A stretch of DNA of 64,000 bases, from NCBI GenBank assembly GCA_037576195.1, contig CM075104.1:14338211-14402210 (forward strand), read 5' to 3'. The DNA is from Phytoseiulus persimilis. Lineage: Eukaryota; Arthropoda; Arachnida; Mesostigmata; Phytoseiidae. Shown here in pieces: positions 49,919 to 60,520 of the stretch (its first letter is position 1; each line of letters opens with the position of its first letter). The position numbers were made by a program, and so were the translations under genes. Below the pieces are notes generated by a model that was given only the letters and a program-made list of their open reading frames with translations, ran no database searches and was not told the DNA's origin.

Positions 49919-51531
49919 CTGTCGTGAGGTGAGCAAACGCTTCAAGGGATTCAATGAATGTTTCCGCACAATATGATTGTTACACCTTCGATGAATAACG
50001 CAACATGGGAGATTCCGATGCCCGCTAATGTCGTCTTGTTCATCCTCATGCGATTTTTGTAGCTCAACGGTGATTGCGAATCACAACTCGAACCTACCGA
50101 GCCATGTCGAATCGGGATTCGTCGAATCGGCCCTGGGATTGGGTCCTCCAGGCCGTACTGAAATGAAAACAGGCCAAACGTGAAAATTTCCATCCGCTTC
50201 GTAGCGGTCTCGACAGAACGCCGTGATCATTGGAGATGAAAGCAACGTACCTTATGCGCCATGTAGGAAAATTTGTAAAGCCGATGTCTGATGTCTCCGC
50301 GTTGCATTTCCATGCAGAGCCTGTATTTTCGGCGAGCTTCCGCGTTAGGCATGAGGTGGGCGAAGCTGGCGTCCATTGGCGTGAGCTCTTGGATGTAAAA
50401 AGTTTCGGAGGCATATTCCTGGTCGCGGTCGTTCAGCAGGCTGACATGGTAGACTTCCTGAGAACAAAACAGCATCCAAGAAAATTCGAGGAAGACTCGA
50501 GTCCTGTCACATCCGTCGAGAGCGAGTGGCTCGAACGAAGTCCAGAAGGAGAACATAATTCAGCTCACCTTCGCTGCGGTACTACTGAAGGGGGTCAGTT
50601 TTTTTTCCACGTATTCAGGATGTTTCCCAGGTATATAGTCGATCATACCTGGGAGATAGTATTGCTCATCTCGGGAAGCAATCACAAAGCTCCCCGGCAC
50701 GTAACGTGCTTCTGTCGGTCGTACACTTGGGCCGACGGTTTCCGAAAGCTCGCAGCGTGAGCCAACTAGAAGAAGGGTACACGAGTGCTCATTGGCAGCA
50801 ACGATTCGCTCTCGAAGCCTGGTGATAGCTGTGATATCTATCCCATTCATCAGTGTCAGCAGCATTCGAGATCAACTGTGATGTTTGAGTCGAAGATGGA
50901 TGTATCCAATGGATTGTTCAGTGAGTGTACTTCTAATTTGTCTTCTTGACCCCAAGAACATAACTGAACCCATTCACTGGGCTGCTGCTGAGGAGCCCGG
51001 GCAGGCGGCTCAAGCTGGTGCCGGATAGAACTGGACGTTCAGGGAGGTTCATGTCAGATGGGAATTCTGAACCGGTTGGATCAATCGCACTCCAGAACGA
51101 CGGATTTTCGAGAACCGACATCGAACGCCGCAACTGTTTCTCCAGATGTGTCCGATGAGTTTGGGGGACTGTTTCCTCATCCACAACACTGTAAGTCTAA
51201 ACTCCGAATTTTCGATACAGAAGGATGAACGACTTACGGTCATGGCATTCGAATGACTGCAGCCGGAACATGGGATCTGAAAGTTCCGTTGTCTCTCTCA
51301 ATCTTGCGCAACTTTTACACCTGAACACGAGGGCTGGAAATCGAGAAAGAGGTATCTTGCAAATATACTCCCATGTTCATTGGACGATTCCATGAACGAG
51401 AGCTCCACAACGATTCCCAAGACAGCACACCGGAGAAGACCTACCTTCAGGTGCCAAAGCCATGAGCGACTGGAATTTTTTGAGTGACTCCCTTTCTTCT
51501 TTGGACAGCCTGGCAGCCCTGGAGAAAATTC
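49734..51531 (-). CDS. Multi-exon gene of unknown family (partial model)
   Basis: Downstream, four exons join cleanly on the minus strand: 50569..50818, 50251..50457, 49986..50157 and 49734..49918. Introns are GT-AG, 67-111 nt, and phases agree; the stop is TGA at 49,734-49,736. Upstream, two more exons join in phase: about 51445..51531 and 51238..51333. The second holds a CKSC motif, and a 49-nt intron follows it. The segment between 50,819 and 51,188 is coding-like in two overlapping frames and I could not resolve it. The protein is soluble-looking, with no signal peptide or membrane span seen. Sequence around YVPGSFVIASRDEQYY recalls small beta-barrel domains of the DUF4537/Tudor sort, but this is a guess. 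The start codon is not established. Confidence 0.5.
49986..50157 (-). CDS. Unknown gene, internal exon
   Basis: After the acceptor gttttcatttcag this exon reads YGLEDPIPGPIRRIPI and continues through 57 codons to a weaker donor, GAAG|GTGTAA. An alternative donor (GTAGGT) at 50,097 would shorten it to 20 codons. I prefer the longer form because its phase fits the final exon. Confidence 0.5.
50251..50457 (-). CDS. Unknown gene, internal exon
   Basis: Exactly 69 codons lie between acceptor tgttctcag and donor AAG|GTACGT, both strong. The peptide begins EVYHVSLLNDRDQEY and ends KFSYMAHK, with a basic Arg-rich stretch near the middle. Phase 0 at both ends. Confidence 0.65.
50569..50818 (-). CDS. 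Unknown gene, internal exon
   Basis: The exon runs from acceptor atcaccag to donor AAG|GTGAGC and reads 83 codons. It begins LRERIVAANEHSCTLLL and ends STAAK. It joins in phase 0 to the next exon. An upstream in-frame TGA rules out extension much beyond this acceptor. Confidence 0.6.
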
Positions 51532-54500
51532 CTCATATGACACATGGAATCGCCTGGGGCTCTATCTGGCTACATTTGTCTTCACCAAATCTCCCGAAAT
51601 GATGCATTCTCGAACGCTGTTCCGACTTCTCCCCATTAGCACGGTCTGAGCGAGACCAGAACCCATTCCACGTTCATCATACTCGACTTGGAATATCAGT
51701 ACAGCTCTCTGTGGTGGAGAAATGGGTACGGTAATCCAAGCAGGGTTCCGAGCGCACAAATACTCACATTCGGAACCGATCACGTAAATATACCACGTTT
51801 AAATTAGGTTTTCGGTTCCCCCACAACGAACGACGACCGCACCACGGATCAGCTCGTGACAACGCTACACGAATTCGTTGCCAAGTTAGGCGTATGTGCG
51901 TGCGTTGGGCGTGCATCCACAGACGTGCGCGTTGTAGGCGAGGTTCCTTCTGGAGCTCCCTTGCACAAAGCGTAATTTTTTCACACTCCATGTTCCCGAC
52001 TCCAAACGGCAATCATGCCCAAACCTTGTTCTGATCCCGGAAGCAAGGAATGTCCAGGATTGAGACTGGTTTTCGGGTCAACGTGTAGACCTCCCGCGCT
52101 GCCTTCGGGGCGGGATCGGGAACCGCTCGGGCGCCAACTGTAGATAACAACTGAGCGATGCCTCGTTCAGCTCGCAGGTCTCAAATGACTCTGAGTAAAA
52201 TAACCACTCCTATTGTCGGGAATTCGTCCCCAGTTGCGCGTGAATAATCGCGGCAACTTCCCCGCATCGATTTTGGCGGCCGCGAGCGTGCATCTGCCAT
52301 GATGTGCGCCCCTTTTGCGTGGTTCATTATACTCGCATGCTTGAAATCGACTCTCTTTCGCCCTTGAGGAGCTATTGAAACCTGAAGCCCACGCCCAGCT
52401 GCGTAAGGTGCAGCCGCTTGAACGTCGAGGGAATGAGCGATATCGAACACATTCGCTCGGCGTGCATGACGAACACGATGCCGATTCAGAACGGGAAATT
52501 GGGGAGTTTCTATTGTCGCTGGCTCGAAGTCCTCGGTATGAGAGTCATCCTGACGCAACCTGACGTAGGAACCCGCAATCTTTGAATCTGCGAGTTCCGA
52601 TGGTTCGGGTTTGGAATCCCGAAAACCTGGAATCCTTATCTATATACCCAGAAGCCCGAATACCCGGAGTTCCGACAACTTCTCTCTCGTCAAAGAGAGC
52701 CTCGGTGAAAGTCAATGAGACTTCTATGCTCAGCGATGAATCTGAACGAGGACTTGGGAAGAATTGGGTTTGTAAGGAAGTTACAGAAGCCACGGATGGG
52801 ATTAGCAGAGGCGCGAGCCGATGCTCATGTCGAGCGTCCTCCCGGAAGATACCGACTCCTCAGCTCATATTTGAATAATTCGAGGTCGTTCCATCGCAGT
52901 TAGTTTCCGAATCGCTTGGAAACCCCAACTGTATACAAGAACTCATCGAGTTCGCAATCTCGAGCCAATGAATGGGCTCAGCTCCATTACATGGCTGGAA
53001 TGAGATGTCGACGCGAAACCTATATCATTGATGTCTACGAGACCGATCCAGTCAAGATCGCGATACGCGCTCTGCATCCATTCCGGCCCAACTGAATAGG
53101 CTGGAATGGAGTCTAATATAATGATAACGATGTAAAGTCCTGTTTGGATCGAGGAGAATTCAATGAAACTCGTGGGAACACTTCCGCTCTCCTCAGCTCC
53201 AAGTTTTCAGGCTTCAGGTCAATTTCGCCCGACCCGCTGTACGCCTTCATCCTGCTCCACAGTTGGCTCTATGGCTCAATTTCTGCAGAATCATGCGGTA
53301 AAATCGTGCACATATTCAGTTCTGAGGAACTTTTCATTTCGCTGAGCATCGGGATCTCATTGACATTAATCAAAACTAAAATTCCGTGTATGACTAGGCG
53401 GCCTTCGGCCGACTACGCTGGCTTCGAGAGTTCATTGCTGACAGACAGACATTGCCTTCAATGTAGTGTCATAAGAGCTTGAGGAATAACCACCGATCCT
53501 CGCTAGCATATTATCGGGGCGTTGCGGCTCATGGTTGAGATTCGTATTCCGGTCACACATGTGAGCAAACACAATCTGGCAGTTTCTAGCATGGGGGCAC
53601 GTCTACCTCTTCATTAGGACAGCACCCTTGGTGAACTATCTCCACATTCGGCTAATCTGCGCATGTTGTCTGTCAAAAGTATTGTCAGATCCACCCGGAT
53701 TCACCTACCTAGACTCCGAGGAGTTTGGTTACATCGACCCTGGAGCAACCTCTTGAAACTTCCGAGAATATGGATAGATCGATCCCAGAATCACCTCTTT
53801 GGGCTCCCAGAAAATTGGTCAGATCGACCTCGGGTGGCCTATGTCCTTCCTTGTGAGTCGCCCTACATTAAGCGGGTTGTTCCACGTCGATCCGATCAAT
53901 GCCGGAGGAGTCTGTCGAGGACAAACAGACGGACCCTGGATTTATATACATATGGATATCGGGCATTCGGGATTCTGAGTATCTTGTCGAGATTCCATGT
54001 TTCCGGGATTTCGGGTACGCACCACTCTGATCAATCCTTCTCCGCTCCTTGCTCTCATGGTGAGTCGAATCGATGTCCAGAGAGCACAGAAAATATTGTT
54101 TCCTGAAGATCTACATCACGTACGAACACGTTCGCCCTAATATACTTGATTAGGTCCGAGCTCTCGTTGGTAATGGGAGTACGGTCGTCGACTTCGGGGC
54201 GGGAAGCCGATCTCCAGAACTCTTGCCACTATCCGCGATCGGTTCTTATAGCTCCTCAAGAGGTCAGGGGGAGCGACGTTCCCAGGGAATCCCGTCGCTG
54301 AAGCTGCGATCCCCGGACACTTGCGCTCCATTCTCCATCGAATGATGCCAAGTCTTCATGATGTCAGCGCTCCAAGGACCACACTTCATCAACAAGTAAA
54401 GCACCTGATTAATTCCAAATATGTTTCCGCATCGAAAACGAACAGGGTCCGTGACTACCGAGCGATGCGGTCAACAACGGAATGCCGCAGAGCTCATCCT

Positions 54501-54842
54501 CCACAGATTTCCGGAGCAGAGCCTCTTAGGCCACGGAATGCAAAACGAGTACTGGATAGAGTATGACAGCACGAACTGAAGCGATCCACGATGAATATCG
54601 GAGCGACGAGCTCATGCCTTTGTAATTGTTGCACTGGAAGCGGAAGCATTCTAGATCCAGCTCAGAACGAATAGCTGGGATATTCAAAAGGCGCTCGGTT
54701 ATATCGAACAAAAATAGCAGCTTTGGAGAATCAAAGCGGAGTTCGAGAAAGCGCACGTGACGTTCCTAGAAACACCCTACTCGGAACACAATCTCAAATG
54801 TGCCACAACAAAACCTCCTCTTGTCCTCTGATTGCATGATTC
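51532..54842. other. No resolved gene; some exon-like frames and a 45-bp tandem
   Basis: On the minus strand a frame at 51,764-52,012 ends at a good donor (AAT|GTGAGT at about 51,769). A following frame at 51,570-51,711 begins after acceptor ctccaccacag; they may be the 5' part of the unknown gene, but their phases do not match. The rest holds short AT-richer open frames and the degenerate tandem at 53,696-53,830. Confidence 0.4.
53696..53830 (+). repeat. Three degenerate 45-bp tandem copies
   Basis: Copies at 53,696-53,740, 53,741-53,785 and 53,786-53,830 share the core AACCTCTT...CTTCC and the ending ...GATCGA(T/C)C. Copies 2 and 3 agree at roughly 60% of positions by eye. The unit is a multiple of three, and one + strand frame reads through all copies as a 15-residue repeat (for example KLPRIWIDRS). 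I have no evidence that it is translated. Confidence 0.6.
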
Positions 54843-54848
54843 TTTATT
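54843..54848 (-). terminator. Poly(A) signal for the small secreted protein gene
   Basis: TTTATT on the + strand is AATAAA on the minus strand, about 105 nt after the stop codon of the gene ending at 54,954. The distance is typical for a short 3' UTR. Confidence 0.6.
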
Positions 54849-54953
54849 GCATTCATGAAAGATGAGAGCCTCAACCCCCCGTTCTTGACAATGGAAAGAA
54901 CTATTCTTCAAAGTCCAGCAACGGAATTATGAATGGAAGTTCTGAATACAGGC

Positions 54954-55172
54954 CTAGTTTCCGCCACCCAAAACTTGTCCGAGAAGACCGCCGCCGGGTC
55001 CAGTGCCTCCCAACAAACCTGCCAGAAGGTTGTCGAGGACTTCCCCCAAACCCCCAAGAAGTTGCTGAAGGAGACGTCCCCCAACCGGGATGAAATTCCC
55101 GTTCATGGCATAATCCACTGTGCTCGTTGAATTGAGATACAAGGAAGTGAGTCGTCCAAAGCATCTTGTTGT
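54954..55172 (-). CDS. Small secreted protein, exon 2
   Basis: After the acceptor atatttgcag the exon reads TTRCFGRLTS and then the Leu/Gly-rich tail, ending with TAG at 54,954-54,956. The frame is fixed by exon 1. Confidence 0.7.
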   Translation of the reverse strand, partial: TTRCFGRLTSLYLNSTSTVDYAMNGNFIPVGGRLLQQLLGGLGEVLDNLLAGLLGGTGPGGGLLGQVLGGGN

Positions 55173-55652
55173 CTGCAAATATTAGCTCGGGTTTGTGATT
55201 TTGCATGGAAATCCAAGGCTTTGCGGTTATTTTTCTCTCGATCCGGAGATTTCCTTGTGGGAGTTTCCATCCATCCGAGAGGCGAATCCACGATCCTCGA
55301 GCTTCCTGGTGTTTTTTACCGTGGAAATGTTTTGAGAGGAAATACTGGAGTCAACACTCACCGCAGTCAGAGCAAGTAGGAAGTCATTGACGGTTTTTTG
55401 CGGGGCTCCAGAGCAGAGCAGCTCCATCGGCCGCATACAATAAACCAAGCCCGGATTCTTCGGAACACGGATTATCTCGGTTTCTCGACAGTCACAAACG
55501 TCTGAGAGCTCAGATTCCGGGTCGCAAGGTTCGCAGGCTGGCCGTCTGAAGTGGAATTGTTCTCTACGATGAGCGTGGCTGGGTCCGATCCTACTCATGA
55601 CGAGAACTCCGACGAAGACGGCGAACAAACTCAGCTGCATCGAGGCCATCAT
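54954..55652 (-). CDS. Small secreted Cys-rich and Leu/Gly-rich protein, two exons
   Basis: The model is complement(join(54954..55172,55362..55652)), 169 residues, with phase 0 at the 189-nt intron. Residues 1 to about 27 are a signal peptide (hydrophobic LSLFAVFVGVLVM, likely cleavage after SHA). The first half has Cys at 40, 43, 53, 55, 72, 80 and 101, with CEPC and CDC motifs, so an odd count of seven. The second half, about 129-169, is Leu/Gly-rich with repeated LLGG and GLLG units. One N-glycosylation sequon (NST) lies near residue 111. The first of two adjacent ATGs is used here; the second has better context. I recognise no family. Extracellular or secretory-gland function is inference. 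Confidence 0.72.
55362..55652 (-). CDS. Small secreted protein, exon 1
   Basis: Ninety-seven complete codons run from ATGATG to the donor GCG|GTGAGT. They include the signal peptide and six of the seven cysteines. An AT-rich ATTTAAAAATG stretch lies about 30-40 nt upstream of the ATG; it is probably too close to serve as the TATA box. Confidence 0.72.
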
Positions 55653-57420
55653 CAGGAAATCTCGTTCCGAAAGCTTCGGAGCATTTTTAAATCCAAGCCG
55701 TTCGGCGTGGGTTTCCGAGTGGGACGGATCGCGTTGAATCTATCCATTTGCTGCTGCATCCCGATCCGACCTAATTGTGTTCGGACAGGAAACTTTGCAC
55801 GATTTCACTCCGAATCGGAAACTCTTTCATTCGCGATGCTTTCCATTCCGGAGTCTTTCCGAATCCTGGGAAGCTGTGTGCTGAATTATCGCGAGCACCA
55901 CTGAAAAATATGCGACGTCATGCGTCGAGAAAAGTATCCTTGAGTTTTGCGGAATAAGCCCGAAATATATCGATGGCCTCGTTGAGGTCAGTTCTCCTCG
56001 GAGGCGAAGTTGTCCGGCATTTTCAGTCGATGGTCCTTCCACTGCATGTCCCGGTGTTGGGATGTCGGATTCGGATCGCCCTCGATTCGACAGGGCTGTG
56101 CTTCCCCTCAACTGGAGGGCACTCCTGAATAGTTTGCTAAATATCGCTGGGTTGAGGACATAGGCGGGCCCGCCCTTCGTTCTTAGAAACCGATGATAGA
56201 GTGTTTTTTCTATCGAACAGGCATCCTTCAACTAGCAGATGCATTCCAGAGGTCCGAAAAATATTCAGCAGAAGCCTCCAATTAGAGAAAATTGCGTGGG
56301 TGTTCCAGCATGTGGCAGGGGAGAATGAGAAGGAATCCCGCTCTTATGTCGGTCTCGTCTAGTGTTTGTCTCGAACATCCCGAACACACCGGATCAGTCA
56401 TGGGAGCTAACCTTCATTGACCTTGCTTTGTCTGTGATCCTGGGTACAGTGGGATTGGATCATTCTGAACGTCACCCGCGGTCTATGCTGCGGTCTCCTA
56501 CAATCGGGGCATTCTTCAAAAAACTTGTCGCGGCTCTTCATCCCGGGGGGTCCACGAAGGAAGTGTTCGCAACAACTTGATGCTCGAAATCGCTCCTCGG
56601 AGAGCTCTCTTTCTCCGCCAGTCCCATGAACAGAGAAATACGTCGAGCAAGTACGAATGGTCATGGAGTGGGATATTCAACAGGCACAGATCTAAGTTCG
56701 GCCCCGGAATTCTTTTGCCCATCCTCGCGGATGCTCCAGCTGTCACGGAATCCTGTCATTCTGATGCCATACATTCTTCCGTCAATGACACTCTCGAGCC
56801 CCGATTCGTTCGGATGGGAAGAGCAACTATTCGGTGCTCTAAGGGCCCGATGTTCGCACTCCGTCTCCGGAGGTGGAGTGACACGGCTTCAAACATTGAC
56901 TCTTTCTCTCGATGGATTCTGTGCTCATTCTGAGTAGTGATGGGTCATCAGATTAGGCTTCGGAGAAGAGTCCGTATTCGAGCTCCGATTTGACTTCAGA
57001 TTCGGATGGCCAGGCGGAATCAAACCTGAGTCCCGATTGGAATCGAAATCCGACCCAGATTCCGATTCGATTCTGGATTTGGATCCGGATTCAAATGCGC
57101 CCGCGTATCCGGCAGATGCTCCGCAGAGCCCCAGACTCCGGAATGCTGCCGGTTGCTGGGGCGACGCTGATCCTCTAGCTCTTACCATTTCACGCCCGTG
57201 GTTTCAGCTCGTGGTTTCAACCGTGGTCATCATGACCCGGAATCCATGGAATAGCGGTGTCGGTTTCTGGCCTCAATTGGAGTCCGCTGGTTGGATCTGA
57301 GTTCGAGTCCAACTCTGATCCCAACCCCGGACTCGAATCCGAACACAGATCCAAACTCGAATTCCACGCGAGGAGTTCAGTCCAGGCTCGGATTCGTAGA
57401 CAGATTCAGATCCCCACGAC
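55653..57420. other. No resolved gene; degenerate GATTCGGAT-type repeat DNA
   Basis: Coding-like frames occur on the minus strand at 55,970-56,231 and 56,407-56,664, but none links to another exon with certainty. From about 56,950 to 57,400 the DNA is full of variants of GGATTC/GAATCC (see the repeat entry). Confidence 0.4.
56950..57400 (+). repeat. Degenerate hexamer-like GGATTC/GAATCC repeat tract
   Basis: Words such as gattcgga, gattccga, ggattcaa, ggatccgga and their complements recur many times. They are interrupted by a more ordinary stretch at about 57,100-57,240. This looks like an old simple-sequence array. A + strand frame crossing it gives Asp/Ser/Pro/Asn-rich peptide typical of translated repeats. 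Confidence 0.5.
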
Positions 57421-57709
57421 TCAGGAGAGAGGAGGCCCCCTATCGGACAGAAGAGGAGATTGAAGAAGAGACTCTACGGAAGTGGCAGGCCGATGGGACA
57501 ATGCGACAACAGGTCGATGGACTACTCACCAGTGTGTGCCAAATATCCGCGCATGGTCCAACAGAACATTTGGAGAGCTGAACTAATACACGGCCCAGAT
57601 CGTCGGTGGACCTGGAAGCTTTCATAAATACCAGAGGTTCATCTGCAAGAGGCCCAGTGCGGCCTGCATTCTCTGCGACAGCGGGGCCTTCACCTGTGCT
57701 GCTTTGCAG

Positions 57710-57900
57710 TCCCTGAGAGGGGGCATCAGGAAGGCACGATCCCAGAAATGGTGGAAGAGATTCTGGCTGGGAAAGACAAATGGGAGAAGATTACCCGCCT
57801 TATCGTATTGAAACGAGTCATTGTCGGAGACGAAGGAAAGACAGCACAACTCCTCGCAACCCTTCCCAAAGGAAAGTTTCTACATGAGAGAGCAAACTTT
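57710..57900 (+). CDS. Exon-like piece of unknown gene
   Basis: The acceptor ctgctttgcag and donor TTT|GTATGA bracket 63 open codons starting after two bases. The peptide includes PEMVEEILAGKDKWEKI and later KTAQLLATLPKGKF, with a charge pattern typical of a folded helical protein. An overlapping frame upstream (KYQRFICKRPSAACILC) is also plausible, so frame choice is not certain. Confidence 0.38.
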
Positions 57901-58808
57901 GTATGATTCCCTGGAAGCTTCTCCTCTTTCATGAGAAAGGAGAGTCTATAATCAACGGATCCAACGATATCTCAAAACACATCTCATGAAGACTCGTTTG
58001 TTATAACCCGACCTTGGTCGAATGGGGCCGAGAATATTGGTTGAACGTTCGAAGTCACGAAATCTTTGACACATTATCCTTATGCAAAAGAGATCATCAA
58101 TTTCGGGTTCAACTCCTCACGATCTGCTGAGGAAGTGCTGCAAACTCTGAAATGTGGCTTTGGGGCCGATATATTCACGGTTTCACGAGCGAAGAGTGCC
58201 CGAAGGCATTCTTCTCTGTTGGGTTTGGAGGACTCACGCAAATTCGACGTCCTGATTCTCGAGTTTTTCTCTCTTGGGAATCCTCGAGGTCCTCTTTGGT
58301 GCTGCTTGGAATTTTCTCTGACTCCAAGTTACTGCTCCTGGCGTCGGTATCATCGTTGCGGTCTTCAAAAAGGGCGTTTGTTCTCGATCCCGACCGGTAC
58401 TTGAGAGATCCCTGTTTTCTGGTAGGACTTCATCGCGATTCTTTCATCGATGCCTTCCAACGAGGGTGGAACCCACGCTATAGCTACTTCCGTTGTGCTC
58501 TGTTCCTTGATCCTACCAGATGCACAAAGCTCTGGAAGATTGAGCCTTCCGCCTTCAATGCTGGCTCATCGAGTCCTTGGGCGGCATGGTGAAGGGGAAA
58601 TGGAGAGGCTGCACCTGATGTGTGATCCGTCCAGGTATGAGAGCGGAAGCGTGTACGAACTTCGTTCAACGTGAGTCATCACACAAAATGTCACAGTTCC
58701 AGGAGCAAGTCACTTCTCTTGAACTCTTAGCGCATACTTCTAGATTCTCAGCCACAGTACGCTCATCAGACAAGACGCTTTCTCAAAGTATCACACGTTT
58801 CGGGAAAT

Positions 58809-58884
58809 TGCGGTCAAATGCGGTCATAACGGCAATCCGCTCGCGGTTATTGGGGTTAAGAAAATATTTGCGGTTATTAACCGC
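58809..58884 (+). promoter_or_regulatory. Cluster of TGCGGT motifs ending in an inverted repeat
   Basis: TGCGGT(C/T) occurs at 58,809, 58,819 and 58,869, with a related GCGGTTA at 58,843. The last one is half of the inverted repeat GCGGTTA-T-TAACCGC at 58,870-58,884. TGYGGT is the Runx-factor consensus. Whether this is an enhancer or a chance cluster cannot be told. Confidence 0.3.
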
Positions 58885-59340
58885 TGTTAAATTAACGTTG
58901 CAAAGCCTACTCGGAATCAATCCCTGTGAAATCCTACAAATCAGCTCCGATATATAGGAATCCTTGGATCGACTCACCGTGAAGTCGCTTGGAGGAAAAC
59001 CCGTGGAGTTCTACGGCTGTAGTTCACTTGGCAGGAGAGTTCTTGCACAGAGTTCTGGGAGATTGGGGAAATAAAGTTTCCAACAATGGCTTCCTTCTCA
59101 ACGACGTCCTGTTCCCCGAGAAAAATATCTGGAAAAAAGAACCTTGTGGTCGGAGACGTTGCAACGACTTTCCCCGGCAAGACTTGTCTGAGCGAAATGT
59201 TGCGGGATCAGTCCTCCGTCTCGGTCTTCTCCCGTGATACCGCTGAACAACGGATGCTTTGCCAGATCTGGAGGATGCGTTGGAACGAAACCATGGCGAC
59301 AGGTCCTGGCTGAGCTCAGACCTCTGACTCTTCGTTACAC

Positions 59341-60514
59341 CGTATCGAATCTGCCGAAGCAGCTGACTAGGTCATCAACAAGTCGTCGCTGTTTTCACTG
59401 CGATCCGTTAATTCAAGTGACCGCGAAATCTGCGGCTCATCATCCGCAGACCGAGGAGTTCTCTTACATGTTGTGTGTGTGACACCGAAGACATCGAGAA
59501 GATTCGCCGTCATGTTCAGTTTCTTGGCTCGGTCCGTCGCAGAGCCGTCGCGGATTGAGGAACCAGGATCAAGAGGATCTGATTCACAAAGTTATGTCGG
59601 AACTTTAGGAGACATCCGAGGATCAAAGCACGTGAAATGGGTCAGAAGCGGGTCCAAATGACTCAAAGTTGAAACACCAAATTGGGAAATGGTGAACTCC
59701 CGTCGCTTGACGGTACGTGGATGCAGAGTGGCGGTAAATGAAACAGAGCCACTCTCAGAGATCGTGACATTTTTCCTACCATTCGTGGCTCTTCTGAAAA
59801 TGTCTCGAATCGCGATGGAAAAAAGAAGAACATCTCGTAGAGGAAGGAGAGAGTTTCTTCGTGTGGACAGCATTTCTGAGAAAGGAAACCCTTCATAGCG
59901 GAGGTAATCGACTCCGGAGCTCGCAGAATATTCCGATTTCGTCGGGTCGTTTTCGATGTCCGGTGATTCGGAGCGATGAGTATAGCACATTGTAGCTCAA
60001 GGTCAGAGCTTTGCTCAGAGGATGGCTGTATTGCATTGATCGCCACTGTAAATATAGCGACATGTCACAGAAAACGGGTCCTTATTGCACTCCGTATTCA
60101 CTGATCCGAGAATCGGAAGTGCCGCTGGAAGATGCCGCTTGCCCCCCCCCCCCCCCCCCCACTCACGGTCCGCCGCTGGTTCCCTTATTTCTGATCTGTA
60201 CATCTTCACGATCCATCTTGTTCGTGTCGTATAACACCATTCCTCGTCAGAAACACTCGGAATCGTAGGTCATTCAATCGAAAATCGCCCATTCACTTCG
60301 CTGTGAGAGTTCGGGCAGCATTCTCGGACTTCGGCGATTAGTCGCCCTTCAATGCTTTTCAACTATTTCCTGCTCTCTCCAAGACAGCACCTAGCCCGGA
60401 TCGCGATGAGGAACTTCCGACTTACGAGAGCACTCACACACTGGATCCATCTAGTTTCAGCGTGGACCGCTGTAGCAGAAATGAAAACAGCGTGAATCGT
60501 AAAGTGCGAAAATA
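59341..60514. other. No gene seen
   Basis: This is AT-richer DNA with the poly-C run. Open frames on both strands (for example 59,592-59,990 minus) have no supporting splice or domain evidence. Confidence 0.5.
60142..60160 (+). repeat. Run of 19 C
   Basis: A pure C tract in otherwise ordinary sequence. Such runs are prone to slippage and to length errors in sequencing. Confidence 0.9.
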
Positions 60515-60520
60515 TTTATT
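60515..60520 (-). terminator. Candidate poly(A) signal of the XPR1-like gene
   Basis: TTTATT on the + strand gives AATAAA on the minus strand, about 0.9 kb after the revised stop codon at 61,415. If correct, 60,515-61,414 is 3' UTR. It contains no other long open frame of note. Confidence 0.45.

Larger units (their letters stand above)
57421..59340 (+). other. Cluster of unassembled exon-like frames, unknown gene
   Basis: Pieces that read like protein on the + strand are 57,420-57,580 (IEEETLRKWQADGT), 57,710-57,900, 58,066-58,290 (KFDVLILEFFSL) and about 58,990-59,237 (GEFLHRVLGDWGNKV). Only the second has good splice sites at both ends. I cannot connect them and recognise no domain. Confidence 0.3.
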
